Shown: in pieces, positions 1 to 5,578 of the stretch
Numbering within the stretch: position 1 is the first letter of the stretch
Layout of the letters: every line of letters begins with the position of its first letter
Notes under the pieces: generated by a model
The model's database searches: none
What the model was told of the DNA's origin: nothing
Seen by the model: the letters and a program-made list of their open reading frames with translations, nothing else
Assembly: GCA_002385675.1 (NCBI GenBank)
Contig: DGDY01000221.1
Coordinates: 1-15,216, forward strand
Direction of reading: 5' to 3'
Length of the DNA stretch: 15,216 nt
DNA from: Anaerolineales bacterium UBA3940
Lineage (GTDB): Bacteria > Chloroflexota > Anaerolineae > Aggregatilineales > UBA3940
Position numbers and translations under genes: made by a program

Positions 1-1626
1 GGGCGGCAGTTGATGGCGGCCCTCTCGACGCAGTGGTGCCTCGTCTCCTACTGGGACCGCGAGCGCGACGAACTGCGGCATCTGGCCGAGGTGGCCGAGA
101 TTGCGTGGGAGCGGGGCGAGCAGACCTACCGCCTGTCCGACTTCCCCTGGCTGTCCGAGGTCGTGGAAACCGGCAAGGCGTCGATCCTGCACTGCGACGA
201 GGAGAAGCTACATGACACCGCCGTTGCCGGGCTGGTCCTGCCGCCGCCGTCGGTGGTCCTGCTGCTGCCCATTATGCTCGACGGCGAACTGAAGGGGCTG
301 GCGAAGCTCTCCCACCTGGCGGATGGCGGCACGTTCGGTGAGGAGGAGCTTGAGCGCGGGCAGGCGGCGCTGGTCGCCTGGGAGCGGTCGCTCGATGACC
401 CGGCGGGCTGGGCCGGGGCGGAGCCGCTCGGCGCGCTGGCACAGGCGCTGCTCGACGCAACAGACGCCGCCCGCTGCGCGATCTGCGCGGTGGATGTCGC
501 CGCCGACCGGATTGACTGCCTGTTTGAGACGGGCAAGATCATCTCGCAACTCGGGCACGGGCCGACCATCCCGCTCTCCGACACCGGCCTGCGCCGCGTC
601 GCGCTTCTCGAGGGCACGCCGGTTGCCATCCGCGTCGGCGAGACCGAGCGCCTATCGTCTCGCCCGCCGAGCTTCCCCGGCATCAACTCCGGCTGGCGCA
701 TGATCACGCCGCTGATCGCGCGGGGGCAGGCCATCGGGCTGGTGGAGGTCATCGACACCAACCCCGAGCGCCGCTTCTCCAAGAGCGACCTGTCGCTGGC
801 ACAGGCTATCGGCGGGGTGGTCGGCAATGCGCTGGAGAACGCGCGCCTGTACTCGGCGCTGCTGCGCCGCGCCGCCCAGCTTGAGGCGGCCTACAACGAC
901 CTGCGCGAGATGGACCTCCACAAGACCGAGTGGATGCAGAACGTCTCGCACGAGCTGCGCACGCCGCTCACGTCCATCATCGGCTATGTGGACCTGCTGA
1001 TGGAGGGCGACCTCGGCCCGGTCACGCAGGAGCAGATTGACGGGCTCCAGATCATCATCGACAAGGCCCGCCAGCTTGCCCGCCTGTTTGACGACATCCT
1101 GACGCTGCAGGCCATCGACGGTGGCGAGCCGCTGCGTCTGCAGCTTTCCTCGCTTGTGCAACTTGCCCGCTATGCCATCGAGGATGTGCAGGAGGTCGCG
1201 GAGCGGAGCGGGCTGGAGATTGTCGAGGAGTTCGACCCCAACCTGCCCAGCATCTACGTGCACCCCGACTACATCCGGCAGATGTTTGACAATCTGCTCA
1301 AAAACGCGGTTAAATTCTCACCAGGCGGTGGGCGCATCACCGTCCGCATTGAGGACCGGGGCGTCGCGGTCCGCGTGCAGGTATCCGACCAGGGGATCGG
1401 CATCCCGCGCGAGGAGCAGGAGAAGATCTGGTGGCGCTTCTATCAGGTGGACGGCAGCATGACGCGCCAGTATGGCGGCACCGGGCTGGGGCTGGCCGTC
1501 GTGAAGCGCATCGTCGAGAAGCACGAGGGCCGGGTGTCCGTTGAGAGCGAGCCGGGCCGGGGCAGCACGTTCACCGTCGTGCTGCCGAAGCTCAGCCCGC
1601 CGGAAGTGCCCGACGCCAGAGAGTAA
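1..1626 (+). CDS. GAF-GAF sensor histidine kinase, 5' truncated
   Basis: This is the ATP-dependent autophosphorylating half of a two-component system. The frame is open from base 1 and the first residues already lie inside a GAF-like fold, so the true start is probably left of the window; the TTG at 10 and ATG at 13 are poor start candidates. Counting from codon 10: a first GAF-like region up to about residue 125, a second GAF at about 140-285, a short coiled linker, a HisKA helix with the H-box SHELRTP (His314), and a HATPase_c domain with N-box (Asn428/Asn432), G1 box DQGIGIP (Asp460) and G2 box GGTGLGL. There are no membrane helices in the visible part, so it is probably cytosolic and senses a ligand or redox signal through GAF. 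No receiver domain is fused. The LuxR-type regulator at 2149 is the nearest possible partner. The kinase call is firm; the signal is unknown. Confidence 0.95.
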   Translation, partial: GRQLMAALSTQWCLVSYWDRERDELRHLAEVAEIAWERGEQTYRLSDFPWLSEVVETGKASILHCDEEKLHDTAVAGLVLPPPSVVLLLPIMLDGELKGLAKLSHLADGGTFGEEELERGQAALVAWERSLDDPAGWAGAEPLGALAQALLDATDAARCAICAVDVAADRIDCLFETGKIISQLGHGPTIPLSDTGLRRVALLEGTPVAIRVGETERLSSRPPSFPGINSGWRMITPLIARGQAIGLVEVIDTNPERRFSKSDLSLAQAIGGVVGNALENARLYSALLRRAAQLEAAYNDLREMDLHKTEWMQNVSHELRTPLTSIIGYVDLLMEGDLGPVTQEQIDGLQIIIDKARQLARLFDDILTLQAIDGGEPLRLQLSSLVQLARYAIEDVQEVAERSGLEIVEEFDPNLPSIYVHPDYIRQMFDNLLKNAVKFSPGGGRITVRIEDRGVAVRVQVSDQGIGIPREEQEKIWWRFYQVDGSMTRQYGGTGLGLAVVKRIVEKHEGRVSVESEPGRGSTFTVVLPKLSPPEVPDARE

Positions 1627-1661
1627 CGGCTTGAACGGTGTGGCAGCTCAAAGGAGGGGCG

Positions 1662-1736
1662 ATGTTGCATTCCTGGATGGCGCAGAGCCTGAGCGCATCT
1701 TCATCTGTGTCGTCCGTGTCACCTGTGGACTTATGA
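1662..1736 (+). CDS. Possible 24-residue small ORF with strong ribosome binding site
   Basis: An AAAGGAGG Shine-Dalgarno sequence at 1650-1657 stands 4 nt before an ATG at 1662. The frame runs 24 codons to TGA at 1734-1736, begins MLHSWMAQSL and is rich in serine. It lies between the kinase stop and the membrane-protein gene at 1755, in the same direction, and ends 18 nt before that gene. Such a good ribosome site in a short gap is unlikely to be idle, but the peptide matches nothing I recognise. It could be a real micropeptide, or a translated leader that keeps ribosomes coupled to the next gene, whose own ribosome site is weak. Confidence 0.3.
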   Translation: MLHSWMAQSLSASSSVSSVSPVDL

Positions 1737-1754
1737 TTAGCAGAATAGGGTATC

Positions 1755-2147
1755 ATGAGCGGGGGAGTCATGACGTTCACCGACGTACACGGCCTGCTGG
1801 GCCGTTCTTTCCTGTTTTTTAGCGCTCTCATCACCCTGTGGGCGTTGCTCCAGACCGTGCGCGGGCGCGAGATCGGCGGCGACTTCTGGGGGGCCGTGGC
1901 GATTGGCGAGGGGCTGATCGTGCTCCAGACTATCGTCGGCATCATTCTGGTGCTGCAGCATCGGATGCCCGCCCGCCCGATCCACTTCGTCTATGGCGGG
2001 GTGGCCCTGCTGTTGTGGCCCGCTGTGTTCGCCTTCACACGGGGGGATACGAGCCGGCGTGCGGGCCTGTGGTGGCTGCTCGCCAGCGCGTTCCTGTTTG
2101 GCGTCAGCCTGCGTGCGATCATGACGGCAGGCAGGGGTATCTTCTAG
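1755..2147 (+). CDS. Small four-helix integral membrane protein, unknown function
   Basis: The product is 130 residues and very hydrophobic. Four membrane segments are visible, at about residues 13-34, 45-67, 77-95 and 103-125. Short loops carry Arg (RGRE at 37-40, QHRMPAR at 68-74, RGDTSRR at 96-102). No catalytic motif is visible and I do not recognise the family. Two starts are possible: ATG 1755, preceded by a weak AGGG, and ATG 1770, preceded by a G-rich stretch that sits only 2 nt away. The first is kept because it leaves a usable distance, but the start is uncertain. The stop is 1 nt before the LuxR-type regulator ATG at 2149, so the two are almost certainly co-transcribed and translationally coupled. 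A role next to the regulator (membrane input or target) is inference only. Confidence 0.75.
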   Translation: MSGGVMTFTDVHGLLGRSFLFFSALITLWALLQTVRGREIGGDFWGAVAIGEGLIVLQTIVGIILVLQHRMPARPIHFVYGGVALLLWPAVFAFTRGDTSRRAGLWWLLASAFLFGVSLRAIMTAGRGIF

Positions 2148-2148
2148 C

Positions 2149-2763
2149 ATGAGTGGCGTCCGCGTCCTGATCGTCGCCGACGACCCGCTCGCACGGAGCG
2201 GGCTTGCGTTGCTGCTCGACGGGCAGCCCGGCTGTGAGGTTGTGGGCGCAGCCAGCAGCGGCAGCCGCCTCGACGGGCTCGACGCGGACGTCATCCTGTG
2301 GGACCTCGGCTGGGATCCACCCGAAAGCGTGGCAGCGAGCGGGCTGCCGGGCGCACCGCCCGGTGTGCCCCTGCTCGCCCTGCTGCCGGAAGGCTTCGAA
2401 CCAGCGCAGATTCGCGCCCCCGCCCCGGTGAGCTTCCTCCGCCGCGACCTCGACGCGGAGCCGCTCGCCGCCGCGTTGGCCGCCGCCGCACAGGGGCTTG
2501 TCGTGCTCGATCCGTCGTTCGCGTCCTCCCTACTGCCGGAGGCGGGCGACCTCACCCCGCTCACCGAAGACCTCACCCCGCGCGAGCTTGAAGTACTCCA
2601 GCTCCTCGCGGAAGGGCTGCCCAACAAGGGCATCGCCCAGGCGCTCGGCATCACCGAGCACACCGTCAAGTACCACGTCAACGCTATCCTCGGCAAACTC
2701 GGCGCGCAGAGCCGCACCGAGGCGGTCGTCCGCGCTACCCGGCTGGGCCTGATCCTGCTCTAA
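2149..2763 (+). CDS. NarL/LuxR-family response regulator with degenerate receiver domain
   Basis: This 204-residue DNA-binding regulator has an N-terminal receiver-like region (about 1-120) and a C-terminal LuxR/GerE helix-turn-helix (about 141-202, motif LTPRELEVLQLLAEG, then EHTVKYHVNAI). The acidic pair Asp11-Asp12 and the phospho-acceptor position Asp52 (ILWDLGW) are present. The usual Thr/Ser switch residue appears to be Leu79 (LLALLPEG) and the usual Lys is Arg98/Arg99 (SFLRRD), so phosphorylation signalling may be weakened or replaced. The start at 2149 is 1 nt after the membrane-protein stop; it has only a weak upstream GGCAGGGG and probably relies on coupling. The kinase at the left edge is the nearest candidate donor. 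The regulator class is sure; the target genes are unknown. Confidence 0.9.
   Translation: MSGVRVLIVADDPLARSGLALLLDGQPGCEVVGAASSGSRLDGLDADVILWDLGWDPPESVAASGLPGAPPGVPLLALLPEGFEPAQIRAPAPVSFLRRDLDAEPLAAALAAAAQGLVVLDPSFASSLLPEAGDLTPLTEDLTPRELEVLQLLAEGLPNKGIAQALGITEHTVKYHVNAILGKLGAQSRTEAVVRATRLGLILL
2548..2581 (+). repeat. In-frame 21-bp duplication inside the regulator linker
   Basis: The 13-mer GACCTCACCCCGC occurs at 2548-2560 and again at 2569-2581, a period of 21 bp. In protein it gives DLTPLTE followed by DLTPREL, so the first residues of the HTH domain have a copy just before it. It looks like a small tandem duplication that lengthened the linker by seven residues without breaking frame. 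Confidence 0.5.
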
Positions 2764-2830
2764 ACCAACCTAGCCTTTTTTCCAGGTTGCCGCTCACCAT
2801 ACGAGGGATACCAGCCCCGCGCCCATATGG

Positions 2831-2866
2831 GATAATAGAGGCACAATGTTGAGCAAAAGCAGAGGA
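2831..2866 (+). promoter_or_regulatory. Possible -10 box and ribosome binding site for the protease gene
   Basis: A GATAAT hexamer at 2831-2836 resembles a sigma-70 -10 box and lies about 37 nt before the ATG at 2874. I find no good -35 at the right distance. AGAGGA at 2861-2866 sits 7 nt before the ATG and is the likely ribosome site. The 110-bp gap after the regulator, compared with 1 nt before it, supports a separate transcript start here. Confidence 0.3.
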
Positions 2867-2873
2867 AAAAAGG

Positions 2874-3779
2874 ATGGCTGAATATTGGGCAGATTTATCA
2901 ACCGCACTGGCCGATTTGGTAGAACTCGCCGGGCAGAGCGTGGTGCGCGTCGAGGCGCGCCGGCGCATCCCGGCGTCCGGAATCGTGTGGTCGGCGGATG
3001 GGCTGATTGTGACCGCCCATCACGTCGTACACTGGGACGAGGACATTCGCATTGGGCTGCCGGGCGGCGAGAGCACTTCGGCGGAGATCGTCGGGCGCGA
3101 TCCGTCTACGGACCTCGCGCTGCTGAAGGCGGACGCCGCCGGGCTCGCCGTGCCGTCATGGGTTGGCCCGGACGAACTGCGCGTCGGGCAGCTTGTGCTG
3201 GCGCTGGGGCGACCCGGGCGGAGCGTGCAGGCATCACTTGGCGTGCTGAGCGCCGTGCTTGGCGGTGGCGAGCCGCGCCGCCGGGCGCTCGCCGGGCGCA
3301 TAGAGCCTATCATCCGCCCCGACCTCGTCATGTACCCCGGTTTTTCCGGCGGGCCGCTCGTCACCGCCGATGGGCGTTTGGTCGGGCTGAACACGTCGGG
3401 TTTGAGCCGTGGTGGGCCGCTGACCGTGCCCCTGCCGACCGTCCGCGCCGTCGTCGAGGCGCTCGGCGAGCATGGGCGGGTAAGGCATGGCTACCTCGGC
3501 ATCAGCAGCCAGGTCGTGCGCCTGCCCGGTGGCATCGAGCAGGAGCTTGGCCAGCAGACCGGGCTGATGGTCGTGCAGGTGCAGCCGGAAAGCCCCGCCG
3601 AGCGCGGCGGCATCCTGCTTGGCGACGTCCTCGTTACATTTGACGGTACCCCTACCGAGACGCTTGACGACCTGCTGGCGCTGCTCTCCGGCAGCCGTGT
3701 CGGGCGCGAGGTTGAGGTCCGCGTGCTGCGTGGCGGCGAGCTGCGCACGCTGACCGTCACCGTCGGCGAGCGGGAGTAG
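2874..3779 (+). CDS. HtrA/Deg-like trypsin-fold serine protease with one PDZ domain, no signal peptide
   Basis: This 301-residue S1C-type endopeptidase has the catalytic triad visible as His50 (TAHHVV), Asp80 (STDLALLK) and Ser158 in GFSGGPL, followed by one PDZ domain at about 203-299 that begins RHGYLGI. The family normally degrades or refolds damaged proteins outside the cytoplasmic membrane and has GNSGGPL at the nucleophile; here Asn is replaced by Phe. The N-terminus (MAEYWADLSTALADLVELAG) is acidic and amphipathic with no signal peptide or membrane anchor, so the protein looks cytosolic. The start at 2874 is supported by AGAGGA at 2861-2866. An upstream extension is blocked by lack of a better start in the gap. 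Protease identity is firm; location and substrates are inferred. Confidence 0.92.
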   Translation: MAEYWADLSTALADLVELAGQSVVRVEARRRIPASGIVWSADGLIVTAHHVVHWDEDIRIGLPGGESTSAEIVGRDPSTDLALLKADAAGLAVPSWVGPDELRVGQLVLALGRPGRSVQASLGVLSAVLGGGEPRRRALAGRIEPIIRPDLVMYPGFSGGPLVTADGRLVGLNTSGLSRGGPLTVPLPTVRAVVEALGEHGRVRHGYLGISSQVVRLPGGIEQELGQQTGLMVVQVQPESPAERGGILLGDVLVTFDGTPTETLDDLLALLSGSRVGREVEVRVLRGGELRTLTVTVGERE

Positions 3780-3780
3780 G

Positions 3781-3798
3781 CTCTCGCTACGGCGAGAG
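3781..3798 (+). other. Stable UNCG-type hairpin just after the protease stop
   Basis: CTCTCGC (3781-3787) pairs perfectly with GCGAGAG (3792-3798) around a TACG loop. With the C-G closing pair this is the extra-stable C(UNCG)G tetraloop class in RNA. It begins 1 nt after the protease stop codon and has no following T-run, so it is more likely a 3'-end stabiliser or a processed end than an intrinsic terminator. Confidence 0.5.
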
Positions 3799-3844
3799 AC
3801 AACATCGGTGCGAAGCTAGATAGGCCGCGCCACGAATAAGCCAC

Positions 3845-3865
3845 GCCGCGAATGAACTTCGCGGC
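3845..3865. repeat. Dispersed hairpin repeat, copy 1
   Basis: GCCGCGAA (3845-3852) and TTCGCGGC (3858-3865) form a perfect 8-bp stem around loop TGAAC. A second copy with the same loop and a covarying closing pair lies at 7384-7404, after the exporter operon. Both copies are followed by TC. The repeat sits in a non-coding gap and lies 5 nt before the larger palindromic element at 3871. Confidence 0.6.
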
Positions 3866-3870
3866 TCGTA

Positions 3871-3960
3871 AACCCCCTCCGACCGTGTTTGCGAAGCAAA
3901 CACCGTCACCTTCCCCTCGCAAGGGGGAGGGGCAAGCCGGAGGCTTGCATGGAGGGGGTT
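3871..3960. repeat. 90-bp element with 10-bp terminal inverted repeats enclosing three hairpins
   Basis: The ends are AACCCCCTCC (3871-3880) and GGAGGGGGTT (3951-3960), perfect inverted complements. Inside are three further hairpins: GTGTTTGC/GCAAACAC (3885-3892 with 3896-3903, loop GAA), CCCCT/AGGGG (3913-3917 with 3922-3926) and GCAAGCC/GGCTTGC (3932-3938 with 3942-3948, loop GGA). Folded, it would make a closed stem carrying three arms. No clear target-site duplication flanks it and it encodes no transposase, so it resembles a MITE- or REP-like dispersed element. Copy number cannot be seen from this window. Confidence 0.65.
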
Positions 3961-3990
3961 CAAACTATACTGCGATGACGCATCGCGTGG

Positions 3991-4019
3991 GTAGGGGCAG
4001 GTCTCAGATCTGCCCCTAC
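3991..4019. repeat. Near-perfect palindromic hairpin
   Basis: GTAGGGGCAG (3991-4000) and CTGCCCCTAC (4010-4019) are perfect complements. The stem extends inward through a G-T wobble and two more pairs to a TCA loop, giving about 13 pairs. The run of GGGG-C arms is like dispersed intergenic repeats seen in several phyla. There is no T-run after it, so it is not a standard terminator. Confidence 0.5.
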
Positions 4020-4061
4020 AATTGTTCCCATTGCCCCAACCTTAAAACTTTCCCCGCAGCC

Positions 4062-4091
4062 TTGACCCTAACCGAACATATGGTCTATGAT
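4062..4091 (+). promoter_or_regulatory. Upstream candidate sigma-70 promoter for the leader/exporter region
   Basis: TTGACC at 4062-4067 and TATGAT at 4086-4091 are separated by 18 bp. Each hexamer has one mismatch to consensus. The local sequence is clearly AT-richer than the neighbouring genes. It lies about 80 bp ahead of the second promoter, suggesting tandem promoters reading toward the exporter. Confidence 0.5.
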
Positions 4092-4142
4092 GTAATAGCC
4101 TGCCGCCCCCAAAAACAGAACCATGCCATCATCACTTTGTCC

Positions 4143-4171
4143 TTGACATCTACCGCCCATAGGGCTACACT
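4143..4171 (+). promoter_or_regulatory. Strong candidate sigma-70 promoter
   Basis: A perfect -35 TTGACA (4143-4148) is followed after exactly 17 bp by TACACT (4166-4171), which keeps the key TA...T positions of the -10 box. The predicted transcript start, around 4178, is just ahead of AAAGGAGG at 4187-4194. This is the best promoter in the window. Confidence 0.7.
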
Positions 4172-4204
4172 GTTTCTATCTTACAGAAAGGAGGCAGGCG
4201 ACTC

Positions 4205-4282
4205 ATGCTCAACACTCGCACTCGGAACGTGCCAGTCGTCGGGAACACCGTCCCAGGGCGTGGTGCGCCTGCTGCCTGTTGA
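4205..4282 (+). CDS. Possible 25-residue leader peptide upstream of the exporter operon
   Basis: The ATG at 4205 follows a full AAAGGAGG ribosome site (4187-4194) by 10 nt and opens 25 codons ending in TGA at 4280-4282. The peptide begins MLNTRTRNVP and ends GRGAPAAC. It is Arg/Pro/Gly-rich with no membrane segment. The frame sits between a strong promoter and an intrinsic terminator, 180 nt before the exporter ATPase, which is the layout of ribosome-controlled attenuators. GCAGGCG (4194-4200), overlapping the ribosome site by one base, can pair with CGCCTGC (4266-4272) near the end of the frame, so folding could affect translation. Alternatively it is a stand-alone small RNA or micropeptide gene. 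The sequence signals are clear; the function is inference. Confidence 0.45.
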   Translation: MLNTRTRNVPVVGNTVPGRGAPAAC

Positions 4283-4305
4283 CCCTTTCAGGGTGTTGAC
4301 TCTGG

Positions 4306-4337
4306 CCGTGGGCTGCCGACGCCGCCCACGGTTTTTT
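4306..4337 (+). terminator. Intrinsic terminator between the leader and the exporter genes
   Basis: CCGTGGGC (4306-4313) pairs perfectly with GCCCACGG (4324-4331), followed at once by TTTTTT (4332-4337). A smaller stem ACCCT/AGGGT (4282-4286 with 4290-4294) precedes it. Because it lies after the promoters and before the exporter ATPase, with no evident new promoter in between, full termination here would silence the operon; partial or controlled read-through is expected. Confidence 0.8.
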
Positions 4338-4359
4338 GTTCGATAGCACAATTGCGCAT

Positions 4360-4414
4360 CGAGAGCCGTGGGCTGCAGCCCGCTCTGCCGGGAACCGCCA
4401 GTCTATGGCTCTCG
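4360..4414 (+). other. Structured leader segment with a second copy of the terminator arm
   Basis: CGAGAGCC (4360-4367) is the perfect complement of GGCTCTCG (4407-4414), enclosing the 12-bp palindrome GGGCTGCAGCCC (4370-4381). The 12-mer GCCGTGGGCTGC occurs both here (4365-4376) and in the terminator (4305-4316), so the terminator's 3' arm could pair with either copy. The rest of the gap (4415-4450) shows nothing clear; the exporter ribosome site GGAGG is at 4453-4457. Confidence 0.4.
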
Positions 4415-4462
4415 TATTGATTCTGCTCCCCCTTGTACTGAGCCAGTATTGTGGAGGAAAGC

Positions 4463-5578
4463 ATGTCGGTGACGCAACAGTTTCGCATCGAGGATGGTAC
4501 GGATCGATACACGGCGTCGAGTTCCTCGAACGGGCGCGGTGAGCTGGACGTCGACCTGGCGATCCAGACCTTTGACCTGGGTCGTATCTACAAGATTCGC
4601 GGGCCGAAGCGAAAGGAAGACCCGAAAACGATCGTCGCGCTTGAGGGGGTGAACCTGGAGATCCGGCGTGGCGAGTTGTTCGGCCTGCTCGGCCCCAACG
4701 GCGCAGGCAAGACGACGCTCATCAAGATCCTCTCGACGCTCCTGCTGCCCACAAGCGGACGAGCGCTGGTCAACGGGCTGGACGTGGCGACGCAGGTCAA
4801 GGAAATCCGCCGCGAGATCAGCATGATCAGCGGCGGCGAGACGAGCGGCTACGGCCTGCTGACCGTCGAGGAGAACCTGTGGATGTTCGCGCGCTTCTAC
4901 GGGCTGGAGAGCCGCGTCGCGAGGCAGCGCATCGAGGAGATGCTGAAGATCGTCGGCCTGTGGGACCGCCGCCGGATGAAGATCTCCGACCTCTCGACCG
5001 GTCTGCGGCAGAAGATGAACTTTATCCGGGGCTTTATCAGCGATCCGACCATTGTCTTTCTCGATGAGCCGACGCTGGGCCTCGATGTACAGGCTGCGCG
5101 CGACGTGCGCGCCTTCGTCCAGCAGTGGTTGATCGATCACCCGGACCGCACCGTCCTGCTGACCACGCACTACATGGCCGAGGCGGACGAGATGTGCGAC
5201 CGGCTGGCGATCATCGACCAGGGGCGTCTGCTGGCACTCGACACGCCGGAGAACCTGAAGCGCCGGCTCCAGCGCGAGGCGATCTTCAACCTGCAGGTGC
5301 AGCCGCTCGGAAAGCGACCCAGCCGCGACGAGATGATCGAGGCGGTGCCGGGCGTGCGCCAGGTGACGGTCACCGAGCGCGACGACCACACCGACCTGCA
5401 GCTCATCCTTGAGGCGGAGGAAGTGCTCTCGAACGTGCTGATGCACCTGCAGAAGCGCGGTTCAAGCCTGCTCTCGCTGGAGAAGCGCGAGCCGACGCTG
5501 GAGGACGTGTTCATTGATCTCGTCGGGCGGCGGCTGGATGAAGACACATCGCAGCGTAACGGAGGGGACAATGGCTGA
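4463..5578 (+). CDS. ABC-2 exporter ATP-binding subunit, DrrA-like
   Basis: This 371-residue cytosolic ATPase would power an ABC-2 exporter; family members move drugs, lipids or polysaccharides. Seen: Walker A GPNGAGKTT (77-85), variant signature LSTGL (177-181), Walker B FLDEP (199-203), D-loop LGLD and H-loop His236 (LLTTHYMAEADE). The Q-loop glutamine is missing: the site reads SGGE (123-126). Residues 1-36 are a polar, Ser-rich extension, and about 270-360 is the C-terminal domain typical of DrrA types (LEDVFIDLVGR). ATG 4463 is chosen because GGAGG at 4453-4457 lies 5 nt upstream; the in-frame GTG at 4451 would lie ahead of that ribosome site. It overlaps the first permease by 8 nt. With two permease genes and one ATPase gene, a dimer of this protein is expected. 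The transported substrate cannot be told from sequence. Confidence 0.93.
   Translation: MSVTQQFRIEDGTDRYTASSSSNGRGELDVDLAIQTFDLGRIYKIRGPKRKEDPKTIVALEGVNLEIRRGELFGLLGPNGAGKTTLIKILSTLLLPTSGRALVNGLDVATQVKEIRREISMISGGETSGYGLLTVEENLWMFARFYGLESRVARQRIEEMLKIVGLWDRRRMKISDLSTGLRQKMNFIRGFISDPTIVFLDEPTLGLDVQAARDVRAFVQQWLIDHPDRTVLLTTHYMAEADEMCDRLAIIDQGRLLALDTPENLKRRLQREAIFNLQVQPLGKRPSRDEMIEAVPGVRQVTVTERDDHTDLQLILEAEEVLSNVLMHLQKRGSSLLSLEKREPTLEDVFIDLVGRRLDEDTSQRNGGDNG

Noticed and set aside
1737..2717. A 326-codon open frame on the minus strand
   Set aside because: It covers the membrane-protein and LuxR genes in antisense, and its product is Ser/Arg/Pro-rich low-complexity sequence.
2766..2789. CAACCT/AGGTTG inverted repeat after the LuxR gene as a terminator
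   Set aside because: The T-run lies in the loop, not after the stem, so it does not have terminator geometry.
3871..3960. A full insertion sequence
   Set aside because: Terminal inverted repeats are present, but the element has only 90 bp, encodes nothing and shows no clear target duplication.
3852..4346. A 164-codon open frame on the plus strand in the long gap
   Set aside because: It runs through four hairpin elements, two promoters and a terminator and has no ribosome site; the structural elements explain the sequence better.
3780..4450. A CRISPR array or a tRNA in the repeat-rich gap
   Set aside because: The hairpins are of different sequence and spacing, no regular repeat-spacer pattern exists, and no cloverleaf or T-loop consensus is present.
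4403..5446. A 347-codon open frame on the minus strand
   Set aside because: It is antisense to the exporter ATPase, with composition typical of a shadow frame and no recognisable motif.
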